Below are positions 10,010 through 18,194 of a stretch of DNA of 64,000 nt, in pieces. The stretch spans positions 16,751 through 80,750 of the forward strand of contig JAACWH010000025.1 of the NCBI GenBank assembly GCA_009991425.1, written 5' to 3'. The notes beneath the pieces are model-generated. The model was not told the origin of the DNA, ran no database searches, and was given only the letters and a program-made list of their open reading frames with translations. Numbering within the stretch: the first letter of the stretch is position 1; each line of letters starts with the position of its first letter. Origin of the DNA: Leptospira sp. GTDB taxonomy: Bacteria > Spirochaetota > Leptospiria > Leptospirales > Leptospiraceae. Both the position numbers and the translations under genes were made by a program.

Positions 10010-11676
10010 AAGGATGCATTGTCCTTTGGAAATAAAATATTTAGTTCAGTATAGTGAGGGTCAGATTGTAAGAAATTTTTTGCTTGTAAACCATACCCCA
10101 AATCTCTCAGAACATCATTTCGCATTTTTTGTTGATCTACTGTTAGTGGCTCTGCTGTGCTCCAGATGATTCCAGTATAAATAATTACAAATAAGATCAT
10201 CGATAAGGGAATAAATATTTTATTTTTTAGAGTTCCCATAAGTCCGAGCAGCGACCAAGTCACAGCTCCCAGTATTAAAATGGAAAGAAGACCAATTGCA
10301 TACCCACGAAAGGCAAGATTAGCTCCAGATAGTAGTGTCGCTGCAAAATATCCATCAGCCATTGCTGGCAGTACCAATTGTCCTAAGGGTGATGTGAAAT
10401 GCTCAGGGAAATACGGAGTTAGGCTAAGGCTGAGTATGGAGCCAACCATGGAAAATGCTGAGCCACATATTAGAATCCAATGCAGTCTTTTATTTTTTTC
10501 TTTCGCTTGAGAAATGAAATCAATAGCTTTAGCAAATGGAAAAATAAAGATAAGGATGCAAGGAACTAAATGTCGTGCTGCTGCACTCCAACCAGCTTGC
10601 CAGTCAGAAAATCCAGAAGCGAATAACAAGTATAAGATCCCCAATGCAGTATATGGTAGTGAAATGTATTTTTTTATTTTTTCTAATTGGATAAAGCCAA
10701 AAGGAATCAACACTAAAAGTGGACAAAAGAAAATTACACCTCGTTTAACTCCAAGCAAAATTCCCCAAAGATGATCTATTTTCGGTGCCGTAACACCAAA
10801 GAAGCCAGCTCTATGAACCTCAGCATGCCAAGAGTCACCTTTAAACGCATAACCAGTAGTAAATGGAGAGTCGAAAGCTATTTGGTGGTATATAAGACAA
10901 GGTAGAATAGCAATCAAAGATGTTACTAGAAATGTAAGTATCGTACGCATTGGATACTTTCGAAGAAGCATGCTCGGAATTATTACTAATCCAACAATAG
11001 CTGTTGGATACTCAATCGTAACTGCCATAGCCAATAAAAGCCCAGCAAGAGCTGCAGAACTTGTTTTAGGAATTTGTGTATTTTTCTTTTTGTAATCAGG
11101 TATGAGTGTTAGTTTCCATGCAAAAGCAGCTAGAATACCTGCTGGCACGTGGCCAAATAGCACTCCCGAGTAAGTCATGAGTGGGGTGAGAAGTGCAAAT
11201 AGCAATGCGATACGAATTTTCATAACTTGGTTAAACCCAATACGATAGGTTCCGAGAGCAAGAAAGGGGAACAAGGCCGCAGGGACTGTAATAAGTAAGC
11301 AAGTCAATATATTTCTTAATTCAAGGTATCCTGGAAGTATGCTTTTTTCCTCGCGTGGAACAACCAAATCGACTAACCAAACAATAGGAACAGATAGTAA
11401 AGATAGACCAGGCGCTTTATCTGAATATACTTTTCCATCTCGCTCTGAACGGTCAAATGGAGTTCCGTAAGTAGAGATAACTGGATCGAGTGATACGGAT
11501 CCATATTTTGCAATTGCGACTGCAAGCTCAATTCTGCTCTGTTCATTTGGGCTTCTGCCGTAATTACTTCCCAATGCGAATGCTGAGTAGATAAATAAAA
11601 CAACTGCTATAGCTGAAATAAGATAAATCCATGCTGAGCTATCGATTGGATTGCTTAGCAGCTCGTTCTTATTCAT
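10006..11676 (-). CDS. Multi-pass membrane glycosyltransferase (GT-C / PMT-like)
   Basis: This protein of about 556 residues has at least ten hydrophobic helices. The first periplasmic loop holds GRSPNEQSRIELAVAIAKYG, then the signature YSDKAPGLSLLSVPIVW, which is common in polyprenyl-phosphate-dependent glycosyltransferase-like membrane proteins. A helix-rich middle is followed by a loop with WQAGWSAAARHLVP. The start at 11676 is preferred over 11727 because the longer form would run deep into the neighbour; it overlaps that neighbour by eight bases. The gene is coupled by ATGA to the GT2-GH16 gene, suggesting it decorates or helps export the same glycan. The specific substrate is unknown. 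Confidence 0.7.
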   Translation of the reverse strand: MNKNELLSNPIDSSAWIYLISAIAVVLFIYSAFALGSNYGRSPNEQSRIELAVAIAKYGSVSLDPVISTYGTPFDRSERDGKVYSDKAPGLSLLSVPIVWLVDLVVPREEKSILPGYLELRNILTCLLITVPAALFPFLALGTYRIGFNQVMKIRIALLFALLTPLMTYSGVLFGHVPAGILAAFAWKLTLIPDYKKKNTQIPKTSSAALAGLLLAMAVTIEYPTAIVGLVIIPSMLLRKYPMRTILTFLVTSLIAILPCLIYHQIAFDSPFTTGYAFKGDSWHAEVHRAGFFGVTAPKIDHLWGILLGVKRGVIFFCPLLVLIPFGFIQLEKIKKYISLPYTALGILYLLFASGFSDWQAGWSAAARHLVPCILIFIFPFAKAIDFISQAKEKNKRLHWILICGSAFSMVGSILSLSLTPYFPEHFTSPLGQLVLPAMADGYFAATLLSGANLAFRGYAIGLLSILILGAVTWSLLGLMGTLKNKIFIPLSMILFVIIYTGIIWSTAEPLTVDQQKMRNDVLRDLGYGLQAKNFLQSDPHYTELNILFPKDNASL

Positions 11677-12391
11677 TGTTCTCTGATGATAATTCTTTAG
11701 AAATATATTTGGATAGTTTACTATCAACTAAGCTATGCACTTTCTTCGAAGGGTGAGCATCATTGCTATTGATGACAGGATCTGAGATAGGTAAGTCATT
11801 GAAAAGAATAGAAAGATCAATGTAATTCACATTATTATTCGTAAGGTAACTTCCTATCTTATCTATATACAATTTTTTACTTAAGTCAATTTCTTGTAAA
11901 AAGACAATATTATCTTTCTTTGATATATTTTCCTTTACGATATTAGAAAAACGATCTTTAACACTGTTAATACCTTGCGCTACTGTAAATGAAACTCCTA
12001 CGATGAAATTATTTATATAACTATTGTTTAAAGGTTCAAGGTCACTACGTCCACGAGAGTTTATAGGATTCCAATATTTCTTAAACCAAAGTATATTCGT
12101 CAGAGAATAATCGATGCCGTTCGTTCGCGGAACAAACATAAAAGAAGATTCAATTAGAAGTAGAAATACAAGAGTTGATACAATACTTACTCCAATATTC
12201 TTGATCAGATTGTTATTCTCGCTATTCAATAAAAAATTTCTAAAAACTAAAATGATTTCTATGATTAAGATGAAAATCATTGTCAAGCGTAGATAAAAAG
12301 TCAGATCATTCAGTGGTAACTGTGGAAATAGAATGATGGACATGAATAGAGCCAAAATAACTACAAAATTATACCAGAATTTTAATTTCAT
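11669..12391 (-). CDS. Membrane-anchored SGNH-hydrolase-like protein, degenerate
   Basis: This 240-residue protein has three hydrophobic helices in its first 85 residues, then a segment that looks like an SGNH/GDSL esterase. The expected GDS block reads VGVSFTVAQGIN, so the catalytic serine position is kept but the Asp before it is Val. The C-terminal DxxH block is present as NDAHPS. Only about 100 residues separate the two, whereas the family normally has 150 or more, and the Gly and Asn blocks between them are not visible. The protein is therefore probably shortened and inactive, or has been reshaped. SGNH proteins in glycan operons usually add or remove acetyl groups. It starts the GT operon and overlaps the next gene by eight bases. 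Confidence 0.55.
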   Translation of the reverse strand: MKLKFWYNFVVILALFMSIILFPQLPLNDLTFYLRLTMIFILIIEIILVFRNFLLNSENNNLIKNIGVSIVSTLVFLLLIESSFMFVPRTNGIDYSLTNILWFKKYWNPINSRGRSDLEPLNNSYINNFIVGVSFTVAQGINSVKDRFSNIVKENISKKDNIVFLQEIDLSKKLYIDKIGSYLTNNNVNYIDLSILFNDLPISDPVINSNDAHPSKKVHSLVDSKLSKYISKELSSENNE

Positions 12392-12507
12392 TTTAGAAAC
12401 ATTCCACTGAAAGTCTTTGATCTCATCATTGATCCTACATAAATAGTCTTATATTCGAGAACATTACTTCCCATTGGAAAGATCTTTCTGGTGATGAGAA
12501 AATCAAT
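12388..12507 (-). pseudogene. Short coding-like segment upstream of the SGNH-like gene
   Basis: An open frame of 39 codons after a TAG ends with a TGA that overlaps the ATG of the SGNH-like gene (ATGA), the arrangement seen between coupled genes here. From an ATG at 12474 it would encode 28 residues beginning MGSNVLEYKTIYVGSMM. No family is recognised. It may be the 3' remnant of a lost gene of the glycan operon, a short leader peptide, or chance. The overlap geometry is the only real support. Confidence 0.25.
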
Positions 12508-12616
12508 CTAAAAAACTTTTTGTTCTAGTTGGATTAATAAATTAAATCATATCTATCTAGATTTTCTGGATGGATTACTCTTAAGTTACTGAGAATAGAT
12601 ATTTCAATTAATGCAG

Positions 12617-13021
12617 TTAATTTTTTTCTGTAGAGGGAATTTCACCAATTTTCTTAATTACACAACTTAAGCTGTTATTTTCATTCGTTTGGTATTGATC
12701 AGATTTAACATGAATCATTATTACAATATTATGAGCACCGATATAATCCGAATTAGCAGGATCATTCGTTTCAATTAATGTATTCATGTATGTGCATTCA
12801 TCTATCCACTTAACATTTTCCTTAAGATAGAAGTTTTTGTATTTTTGAATTTGATAAGAACCATATCTAGTAATAATAGACCTATGACCTGATATACATG
12901 TATTTTCCAAGATACCCGATCTATAGTTTCTGCAAAACTTACTTTTATCATTTGCCTTTTGTAGAGCAAATTTAGGAAAAATTATTGAAAGAAAGATTAC
13001 GATAAAAATATATTTTTTCAT
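12617..13021 (-). CDS. Hypothetical secreted protein with four cysteines
   Basis: This 134-residue protein begins with a basic MKKY and a hydrophobic stretch (about 4-19), consistent with a signal peptide with cleavage near FALQKA. The mature part has four cysteines (in KFCRNY, ENTCIS, DECTYM and LSCVIK) that could form two disulfides. I do not recognise a domain. It is on the same strand as its neighbours but separated by about 225 bases downstream and 300 upstream, so it is probably transcribed alone. Confidence 0.6.
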   Translation of the reverse strand: MKKYIFIVIFLSIIFPKFALQKANDKSKFCRNYRSGILENTCISGHRSIITRYGSYQIQKYKNFYLKENVKWIDECTYMNTLIETNDPANSDYIGAHNIVIMIHVKSDQYQTNENNSLSCVIKKIGEIPSTEKN

Positions 13022-13098
13022 TTTATATATTTCCTTTTCTTTATTTCCGCTTCTCAGAATGAAAAACGGAAATAGATAGAATTAAATATTAATAAAGT

Positions 13099-13215
13099 TT
13101 ATTTCTTCTTTTTCTTCTTAAGCAGTTCTTCCGCTTGAGAAAAATCCACGCTTGGATATTTGATTTTTAATTCTTCCTTGCATTCTTTAAATCCTGCATC
13201 TGAATTATTCGTATT
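13099..13215 (-). pseudogene. Gene remnant: C-terminal fragment without a start
   Basis: In the gap between two small genes, the minus strand has an open frame bounded upstream by an in-frame TAG (13216-13218). It reads as protein-like sequence (DAGFKECKEELKIKYPSVDF, then a run of lysines) and ends at TAA at 13099. There is no ATG, GTG or TTG start in frame that would give a sensible protein. The best reading is the 3' remnant of a decayed gene; the parent family is not recognised. Confidence 0.35.
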
Positions 13216-13317
13216 CTATTTTTGTTGAAGAATCAGATTCAAAAAAAGATATATTCAAGTTGCTGCAATATATATTATATAACTTTTTTCTTCATCAAAT
13301 GAAACTTTACGAAGAGA

Positions 13318-13641
13318 TCAGTTTAATTCTTGTAATACGCAGCCGTTCTTTTCGTCCAAGAAAATGGCTGAATTGGTTCGACCCAAACCGGACACTGAGA
13401 CCTTTTTGTTCTCCAAATCCAATTTGAAATCACTAATGGGAATCCATTGTCTTGCAAAATTATGGCAATAATCTTCATCCTGTCCCACTACGAAATAGCA
13501 AGAACAGTATTCTTTAGAATAAAACGAAGATATTATCGATGGGAATACCTTTAGATTGCTCCAATTGGAAATGACCCAGAACAGCATAAGATCAAAAACT
13601 ATGAAAAGGATAATTGTAATTATTAATTTTTTCGGTTTCAT
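13318..13641 (-). CDS. Small membrane-anchored Cys-containing protein, coupled to serine hydrolase
   Basis: This 107-residue protein has one hydrophobic helix (about 5-24) and then a soluble part with cysteines in EYCSCYFV, EDYCHNF and NGCVLQ. Its ATG overlaps the stop of the upstream serine hydrolase gene (ATGA), so the two are translated together. No domain is recognised. The coupling suggests it assists or is anchored beside the hydrolase in the envelope. Confidence 0.6.
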   Translation of the reverse strand: MKPKKLIITIILFIVFDLMLFWVISNWSNLKVFPSIISSFYSKEYCSCYFVVGQDEDYCHNFARQWIPISDFKLDLENKKVSVSGLGRTNSAIFLDEKNGCVLQELN

Positions 13642-14825
13642 TGAACAGACTCCACGATGGGTTTTAGAAAATCATTATCGCTGAAGTCTTCTTTCTTTCT
13701 ATCATCAGCAAAGCGTACAACAATTAAATCAAGGCTTGGAATAATGAAGACTCTTTGTCCCCAATGTCCTGATCCAAAAAATGTGTCACTGGGAATATCA
13801 GGCATAGGTTTTGGGATTCCAGCATCGGGAACTCCTGTATTTGCATACCATTGAGCAGTGTAATTGTTCTTTTCTAAACCAGGATAATACTTTGTAGTCT
13901 TGTATCCTTCGCTGGGAGTTCTAGCTTGGGTCACCCATCCATCGGGCAGAATTTTTTTGCCATTCCAATACCCATTGTTTAAATAGAGAAAAGCAAATTT
14001 TGCAACATCAGTTGGTTTCGAATAAATATAAGATGAACCTACGTATACATCTGATCCATCTTTTTCCCAAGTGAGATCACGAATTCCTAAAATATTAAAT
14101 AGCTCTTTATTCGGAAGTTCTAAATATTTTTCTTTACCATATACATTTTGTAAGGCGAGAGAAAGTATATTTGTATCACAGGAGGAATAGTAGACTCTTT
14201 TGCCAGGCTCTGCAATAATTGGTAGGGAAGAACAATAGGCTCCCATATTGGATCTGCCTTTCGTATAGAGCATAGCAATTACAGTTGAGTTCATAGGATT
14301 GGATTCGTATCCTTCCCGCCCATCAAGTCCAGAAGTCATAGTAAGTAAGTGGTTGATTGTAATTTTCTTATGCTCTTCTGTAACACTCAATTCTGGAACA
14401 TATTCATATGCAAAATCATCTAATTTCATCAGTCCATCTCTGACGGCAATCCCAACTAAGGTATTGATATAACTCTTGGCAACAGACCAGAGTAAATGCT
14501 TTTGGTCTTTTTTATATTCCCTCGCATACTTTTCGTACACAAGTTTTCCTTTGTAAATGATTACAACTGAATCAGTTCGAATCCCCAAGCGATCTTCATC
14601 ATTTCCTGTTAGAGTGAATGAATATTTTTCCATCTCTTGGAGCTTATCAGTATTCATTCCTAAGGATTCAGGGCTGGCAGATTTCCAAGCTTGGGTAGGC
14701 CAATAGTCTCGTTGAATTTTTTTTAGTTCAGATACTTTGATTGAATCACCATAAGGCTTCAATTCAATAGCGGGTTTATTGCAGGCAAGCAAGAGTAAGA
14801 TTGAGATTAGATATCTTTGATTCAT
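13638..14825 (-). CDS. Beta-lactamase-family serine hydrolase, lipoprotein
   Basis: This 395-residue protein belongs to the class C beta-lactamase / EstB / penicillin-binding-protein-4* fold (Beta-lactamase, PF00144). It has a lipobox-like LLLLACNK with lipidation at C15. The catalytic SxxK motif is S114-V-A-K117 in LLWSVAKSYINTLVG. The second motif is Y213-S-S in VYYSSCDTN, where the usual third residue Asn is Ser. A C-terminal GHWGQ corresponds to the HxG strand. Members act as esterases, peptidases or amidases; resistance to beta-lactams is not implied. The small gene downstream overlaps by four bases. Subcellular place is probably the outer or inner membrane facing the periplasm. Confidence 0.85.
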   Translation of the reverse strand: MNQRYLISILLLLACNKPAIELKPYGDSIKVSELKKIQRDYWPTQAWKSASPESLGMNTDKLQEMEKYSFTLTGNDEDRLGIRTDSVVIIYKGKLVYEKYAREYKKDQKHLLWSVAKSYINTLVGIAVRDGLMKLDDFAYEYVPELSVTEEHKKITINHLLTMTSGLDGREGYESNPMNSTVIAMLYTKGRSNMGAYCSSLPIIAEPGKRVYYSSCDTNILSLALQNVYGKEKYLELPNKELFNILGIRDLTWEKDGSDVYVGSSYIYSKPTDVAKFAFLYLNNGYWNGKKILPDGWVTQARTPSEGYKTTKYYPGLEKNNYTAQWYANTGVPDAGIPKPMPDIPSDTFFGSGHWGQRVFIIPSLDLIVVRFADDRKKEDFSDNDFLKPIVESVQ

Positions 14826-14892
14826 TGTTTTCCTTTCTACCTTAGGTAAGGAACAATTTTCTTAGGAAAGATTGAATAAATCTAGCAAAATT

Positions 14893-15312
14893 TCAATTGT
14901 TTGAGTTATTTTTAGCATAATCCATTAGAATCTGGATCATATTGTGCAGTCCGTTCCTACGACTAATCGATAAAAACTTTTGTAATCCTATAGTTTCGAT
15001 AAATTCTAAGCTAGATTGGGAGATTTCATCTGGAGTATGTCCCGAGAAGACTTTGACTAGAATGGCAATCAATCCCTTGGTAAGAGAAGTGTCACTATCA
15101 GCGAAGAAGAAAAGCTGCCCTTCCTTCATCTCAGGCGCAATCCAAACTCGAGATTGACATCCTGGAACTAAAAATTCATCTTTTTTCTTTTCATCGGGAT
15201 ACTTTGGAAGTGACTCACCCAATTCAATCAAGACTTGGAATCTTTCTTCCCAATCACTAAGACCTGCGAACTCTTCTATTATTTCTGCCTGTGCTTCTTG
15301 AATGGATTTCAT
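14893..15312 (-). CDS. sufE: Cysteine desulfuration protein SufE
   Basis: This 139-residue protein matches SufE along its length. The sulfur-accepting cysteine is C52 in VPGCQSRVWI. The downstream FFADSDTSLTKGLIAILVKVFSG region and FIETIGLQKFLSISRRNGL are typical of the family. SufE takes persulfide sulfur from the desulfurase SufS and passes it to the SufBCD scaffold for iron-sulfur cluster assembly. No sufS or sufBCD gene is beside it. The ATG overlaps the stop of the upstream lipoprotein gene (ATGA), so it is the last gene of a three-gene operon with that gene and a TPR-like protein. Confidence 0.92.
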   Translation of the reverse strand: MKSIQEAQAEIIEEFAGLSDWEERFQVLIELGESLPKYPDEKKKDEFLVPGCQSRVWIAPEMKEGQLFFFADSDTSLTKGLIAILVKVFSGHTPDEISQSSLEFIETIGLQKFLSISRRNGLHNMIQILMDYAKNNSNN

Positions 15313-15680
15313 TTCTTAACCTTCCTTCTAAGAAAAAATCTTCCGTCTGATAATTGCACTCTATTCTCTGATGTAACAAGCATTTGGATTTGATCCGAGG
15401 TAATGTTTTTGTAGTAGTATTCAACTCTAGATTTTACTTCTAGGTTGTAGATTTCGTCTGGAGAAAAAATAATCTTCCTTTCAGCGAATTGAATTTCAAT
15501 ACAACGGAAGGGTTTAATTAATACGTTACAAAACGTACCATTTGGTGGAAATTTTTTCTCGAACAATCCACAATTCCCTGTGGAAATAAAAATTAGAAGT
15601 AAAACAAAACTAAGGTTGAGCTTATTATATACATTTATATTTTTCTTGATAGAATGAATACGAATATGGAAAAATTTCAT
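15309..15680 (-). CDS. Small putative lipoprotein in the sufE operon
   Basis: The likely start is the ATG at 15680, directly after the TGA of the upstream TPR-like gene, giving about 123 residues. A basic N terminus and hydrophobic helix lead to a lipobox-like STGNCG with lipidation at the Cys. The mature domain (about 85 residues, ending FFLRRKVKK) has two more cysteines (GTFCNV and FRCIEI) and looks beta-rich. No family is recognised. It overlaps sufE by four bases. The longer frame to 15737 would overlap the upstream gene and is less likely. Confidence 0.6.
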   Translation of the reverse strand: MKFFHIRIHSIKKNINVYNKLNLSFVLLLIFISTGNCGLFEKKFPPNGTFCNVLIKPFRCIEIQFAERKIIFSPDEIYNLEVKSRVEYYYKNITSDQIQMLVTSENRVQLSDGRFFLRRKVKK

Positions 15681-15681
15681 A

Positions 15682-16719
15682 TCAATCTTCGTCCAGCAAA
15701 TCAGTGTCAATAGCCTTAGCTTCTGTAAGGTCAACATTCGTTTTCAGATTCGGTCTTTCTGCTATCCAAGCTTTGAGTTGCTTTTTATATTCCTGATTCT
15801 TTTTCTTTGTATTATTCAATCCAACACTCAATAGGTCTACAGCCTTCTGGTGGAGATTCTGAGCATAGAAAATTCTTGCTTCCATCAATAAGGATTTCTC
15901 GGTTATAAAATCTGGAAAATCTGATTTGCTTTTGCGCAGATAATTTAAGGCAGGAACAAAATCTTTTGCATAATAATAACACATGCCATTGAGAAAGTTC
16001 TCTTCTCTTTCAGTGAGTAGAATTTTTCCAAGGAAATCATCAGCTTTATTTGCTTCTAGTAATTTTTCCAGATCTTTTGTATTGCCTGAACGAACTGCCG
16101 AATAGACTAATAGCCAAACAGTTGGATGGTGAAATTCTGATTCTAGAGATTTTGTATCTAAAAGTGAATATTCTTTGTAGATATTTGGGAAATTTTTTCT
16201 TTCACGATAGGCTTCTGTTAAGAATAGTAAAAATTTATTGGATTCATATTCTGGGAAATCATCTTTGATGGATTCAGCCATTCTTGCGTATCGGAAAATT
16301 TTGGCAAAATCGTCCTTGGTCTTGTTACTATCACCAAATATCTGTGAGATGGGCTCATCAATATGTGCAATCAAGGAAGCAGAATCAAATTGCAGTCCAT
16401 TTAACAACAAGCTATAGTAATAAGAGCGTGCGCGATAATGTATAGAAGATGGATCCAGTGGATCTTTATCTAAAAAGTCGACTGAATATGTGTCAAAATC
16501 CCTTACATAGGTTTCGATTAATTCGTTTTTCTCAATAGCTACTTGGATTTTTGCTTTCTGTTTTTCAATTTTTTGCTTCTGGTCTTTCGTAAAGAAGAGT
16601 CGGATCTTCCTTTCTTGGAAATATCCGAAAATAGCTAAACCTAGAAAGAATAGGAGAAATAGATACGGGAACTTGGATTTCTTCTTTCTATGGCTTTCGT
16701 GTCTGGGTAAATACGCCAT
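15682..16719 (-). CDS. Membrane-anchored TPR-like protein
   Basis: From the ATG at 16719 this protein has about 345 residues. A basic stretch (HRKKKSKFP) precedes one membrane helix (FPYLFLLFFLGLAIFGYF). A short Lys/Gln-rich coiled-coil stretch (KDQKQKIEKQKAKIQ) follows, then helical pairs that look like divergent tetratricopeptide repeats (for example EENFLNGMCYYYAKDFVPALNYL and FYAQNLHQKAVDLL). TPR proteins usually act as scaffolds for protein complexes. It heads the operon with the small lipoprotein and sufE. An open frame continues to 16905 but that part is low-complexity and would overlap the divergent zinc-ribbon promoter. Confidence 0.65.
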   Translation of the reverse strand: MAYLPRHESHRKKKSKFPYLFLLFFLGLAIFGYFQERKIRLFFTKDQKQKIEKQKAKIQVAIEKNELIETYVRDFDTYSVDFLDKDPLDPSSIHYRARSYYYSLLLNGLQFDSASLIAHIDEPISQIFGDSNKTKDDFAKIFRYARMAESIKDDFPEYESNKFLLFLTEAYRERKNFPNIYKEYSLLDTKSLESEFHHPTVWLLVYSAVRSGNTKDLEKLLEANKADDFLGKILLTEREENFLNGMCYYYAKDFVPALNYLRKSKSDFPDFITEKSLLMEARIFYAQNLHQKAVDLLSVGLNNTKKKNQEYKKQLKAWIAERPNLKTNVDLTEAKAIDTDLLDED

Positions 16720-16775
16720 AATAGCCAGAATAAAAGTTTTTTCGTAAGATTCATCTTTTTTTTTACTCTGAACTC

Positions 16776-16805
16776 TTGACAGGCTTTTTGTTTTGTGGTT
16801 ATGAT
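16776..16805 (+). promoter_or_regulatory. Sigma-70-type promoter for the zinc-ribbon gene
   Basis: A perfect -35 box TTGACA (16776-16781) and a -10 box TATGAT (16800-16805) are separated by 18 bases. Transcription would begin at about 16811-16813, which coincides with the ATG of the zinc-ribbon gene at 16813, so the mRNA may have little or no leader. Confidence 0.55.
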
Positions 16806-16812
16806 ATTGTAT

Positions 16813-16977
16813 ATGGCAATTGACGACGAATTTATGGATGATATCGATGAAGAAGAAGAGTTGGATGCAGATGCAATCACATATGCTTGTGAAGACTGTG
16901 ACCATAGATGGGAACCAGATGACAATGATGAGATGATTTGTCCTATGTGCGGGTCTTCCAATATCGTTGAACTTTAA
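16813..16977 (+). CDS. Small acidic zinc-ribbon protein
   Basis: This 54-residue protein begins with a strongly acidic stretch (DDEFMDDIDEEEELDAD) and ends with a zinc ribbon of two CxxC knuckles (CEDC and CPMC) in a form like FmdB or rubredoxin-type small regulators. The four cysteines should bind one zinc ion. The start at 16813 is chosen because the promoter boxes at 16776-16805 overlap the possible upstream starts at 16795 and 16801. Its stop overlaps the TTG start of the following TPR-like gene. The role is unknown; the fold suggests binding to nucleic acid or a protein partner. Confidence 0.7.
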   Translation: MAIDDEFMDDIDEEEELDADAITYACEDCDHRWEPDDNDEMICPMCGSSNIVEL

Positions 16978-17536
16978 GCTTTTGAAAGGTAGGGTATTTT
17001 TTTCTACATTTCTCTGTATTGGTTTTCTTCATTCCAGTTTCCCTCAGAACCAAGATTTTGATTCTTTATTTAAGGAATTTAAGTCAGGCAATTATAGCCA
17101 AGTAGCGAGCCAATCCAAACTTATAATTCAAAATTCCTCTAAGAATCTTGATTTAAGATTTCTTGTACTGTATATCTCTTCTGAAAGTAAGCTAGAAGAT
17201 ATGGATAAGACTCTAGAATCTGTCTATCAAAATACAGATAAACGACCAACTCATCTAACTAACGCTATGTATTTAATTCTAGAAAGATCCTTGGTAGCGA
17301 ATTCAGTGGCTATTGGGGAAAAATGGGGCTACCGATTTCGCCAAGAAGCTGAAGCTTCAACTCGCTATGCGGAAGGTTTGTACTTTTATGCTAGCCTTCT
17401 TTATCAGAATCAAAAAGAAAAAGATGCACACTTTATTTCTAATTTAGCACTGAAGCAAAACCCCAATGCAAGTTTAAAAGATCGCATTTCTCTTTTGCAA
17501 TCATCCATTCAGAAAAATTCTCCTAACAAAAGGTAA
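16967..17536 (+). CDS. Exported TPR-like protein
   Basis: This protein of about 189 residues starts at a TTG that overlaps the end of the zinc-ribbon gene; no ATG is available nearby. An N-terminal hydrophobic stretch (VFFSTFLCIGFLHSSFPQ) looks like a signal peptide. The mature part has paired helices with TPR character (FDSLFKEFKSGNYSQVASQS, and later YAEGLYFYASLLYQNQKEKDA). It is followed after four bases by rsmD, so the two are co-transcribed. Function is unknown. Confidence 0.6.
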   Translation: MNFKLLKGRVFFSTFLCIGFLHSSFPQNQDFDSLFKEFKSGNYSQVASQSKLIIQNSSKNLDLRFLVLYISSESKLEDMDKTLESVYQNTDKRPTHLTNAMYLILERSLVANSVAIGEKWGYRFRQEAEASTRYAEGLYFYASLLYQNQKEKDAHFISNLALKQNPNASLKDRISLLQSSIQKNSPNKR

Positions 17537-17540
17537 AATT

Positions 17541-18152
17541 TTGAATCCTAGTCTTAGAATTCAAACAGGTCGTTGGAAGGGAAAATCGATTCCTATTCCT
17601 TCCCAAGTAAAAGGTAATTCGAATTTTACTCCTGCAATTTTAAAAAAATCTATATTTTCTATCCTAGATGGTATGAGAGAAAAAGGGAAGATCCAATATG
17701 CCAAGACTGCTTTTATCGATTTATTCGCAGGCTCAGGACAGATGGGAATGGAAGCACTCAGTGTTGGATTCGCAAAAGTCTTGTTCTACGAAATGGCTAA
17801 GGAAAGATTCACTGGCCTAGTAGAACTTCTTAAATCCTATCGAGAGCAAGCAAGTCTATTTAAGAAAGATAGTTTCCGCCAACATTCCAATCTTCCTGAG
17901 ATTGATGGCATAGAGCATCTCGTATATTTTATCGATCCTCCGTATTTGCATTGGAATGGTAAGAATGAAAAAATCCATACCCTCATTGAGGGAATCTTAG
18001 CTAGTTCCAATCTACCCAAAACAATCCTCATCCAAGCGCCCAACCAACCCAAGTTAGAAGGATATGAATCTCGTGTGCTTGGCAATCATAGTCTTTATCT
18101 AATTCAATCAGAGCTTGAGGAAGACCGTCAAATGCAAGATGATTTCACCTGA
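17541..18152 (+). CDS. rsmD: 16S rRNA (guanine-N2)-methyltransferase RsmD
   Basis: This 203-residue protein starts at TTG with AGGT a few bases upstream. It has the RsmD layout: an N-terminal RIQTGRWKGKSIPIP strand, the SAM-binding motif I DLFAGSGQMGMEAL, and the catalytic motif FIDPPYLHW (the DPPY tetrad of N2-guanine and N6-adenine methyltransferases). Family role: methylation of G966 of 16S rRNA in the small ribosomal subunit. It sits between an exported TPR-like gene and pbpC, a placement with no evident functional link. Confidence 0.87.
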   Translation: MNPSLRIQTGRWKGKSIPIPSQVKGNSNFTPAILKKSIFSILDGMREKGKIQYAKTAFIDLFAGSGQMGMEALSVGFAKVLFYEMAKERFTGLVELLKSYREQASLFKKDSFRQHSNLPEIDGIEHLVYFIDPPYLHWNGKNEKIHTLIEGILASSNLPKTILIQAPNQPKLEGYESRVLGNHSLYLIQSELEEDRQMQDDFT

Positions 18153-18194
18153 GGAAAGGAATAAAACGATAGTTAGTTGTTTGTTGATAATTTT

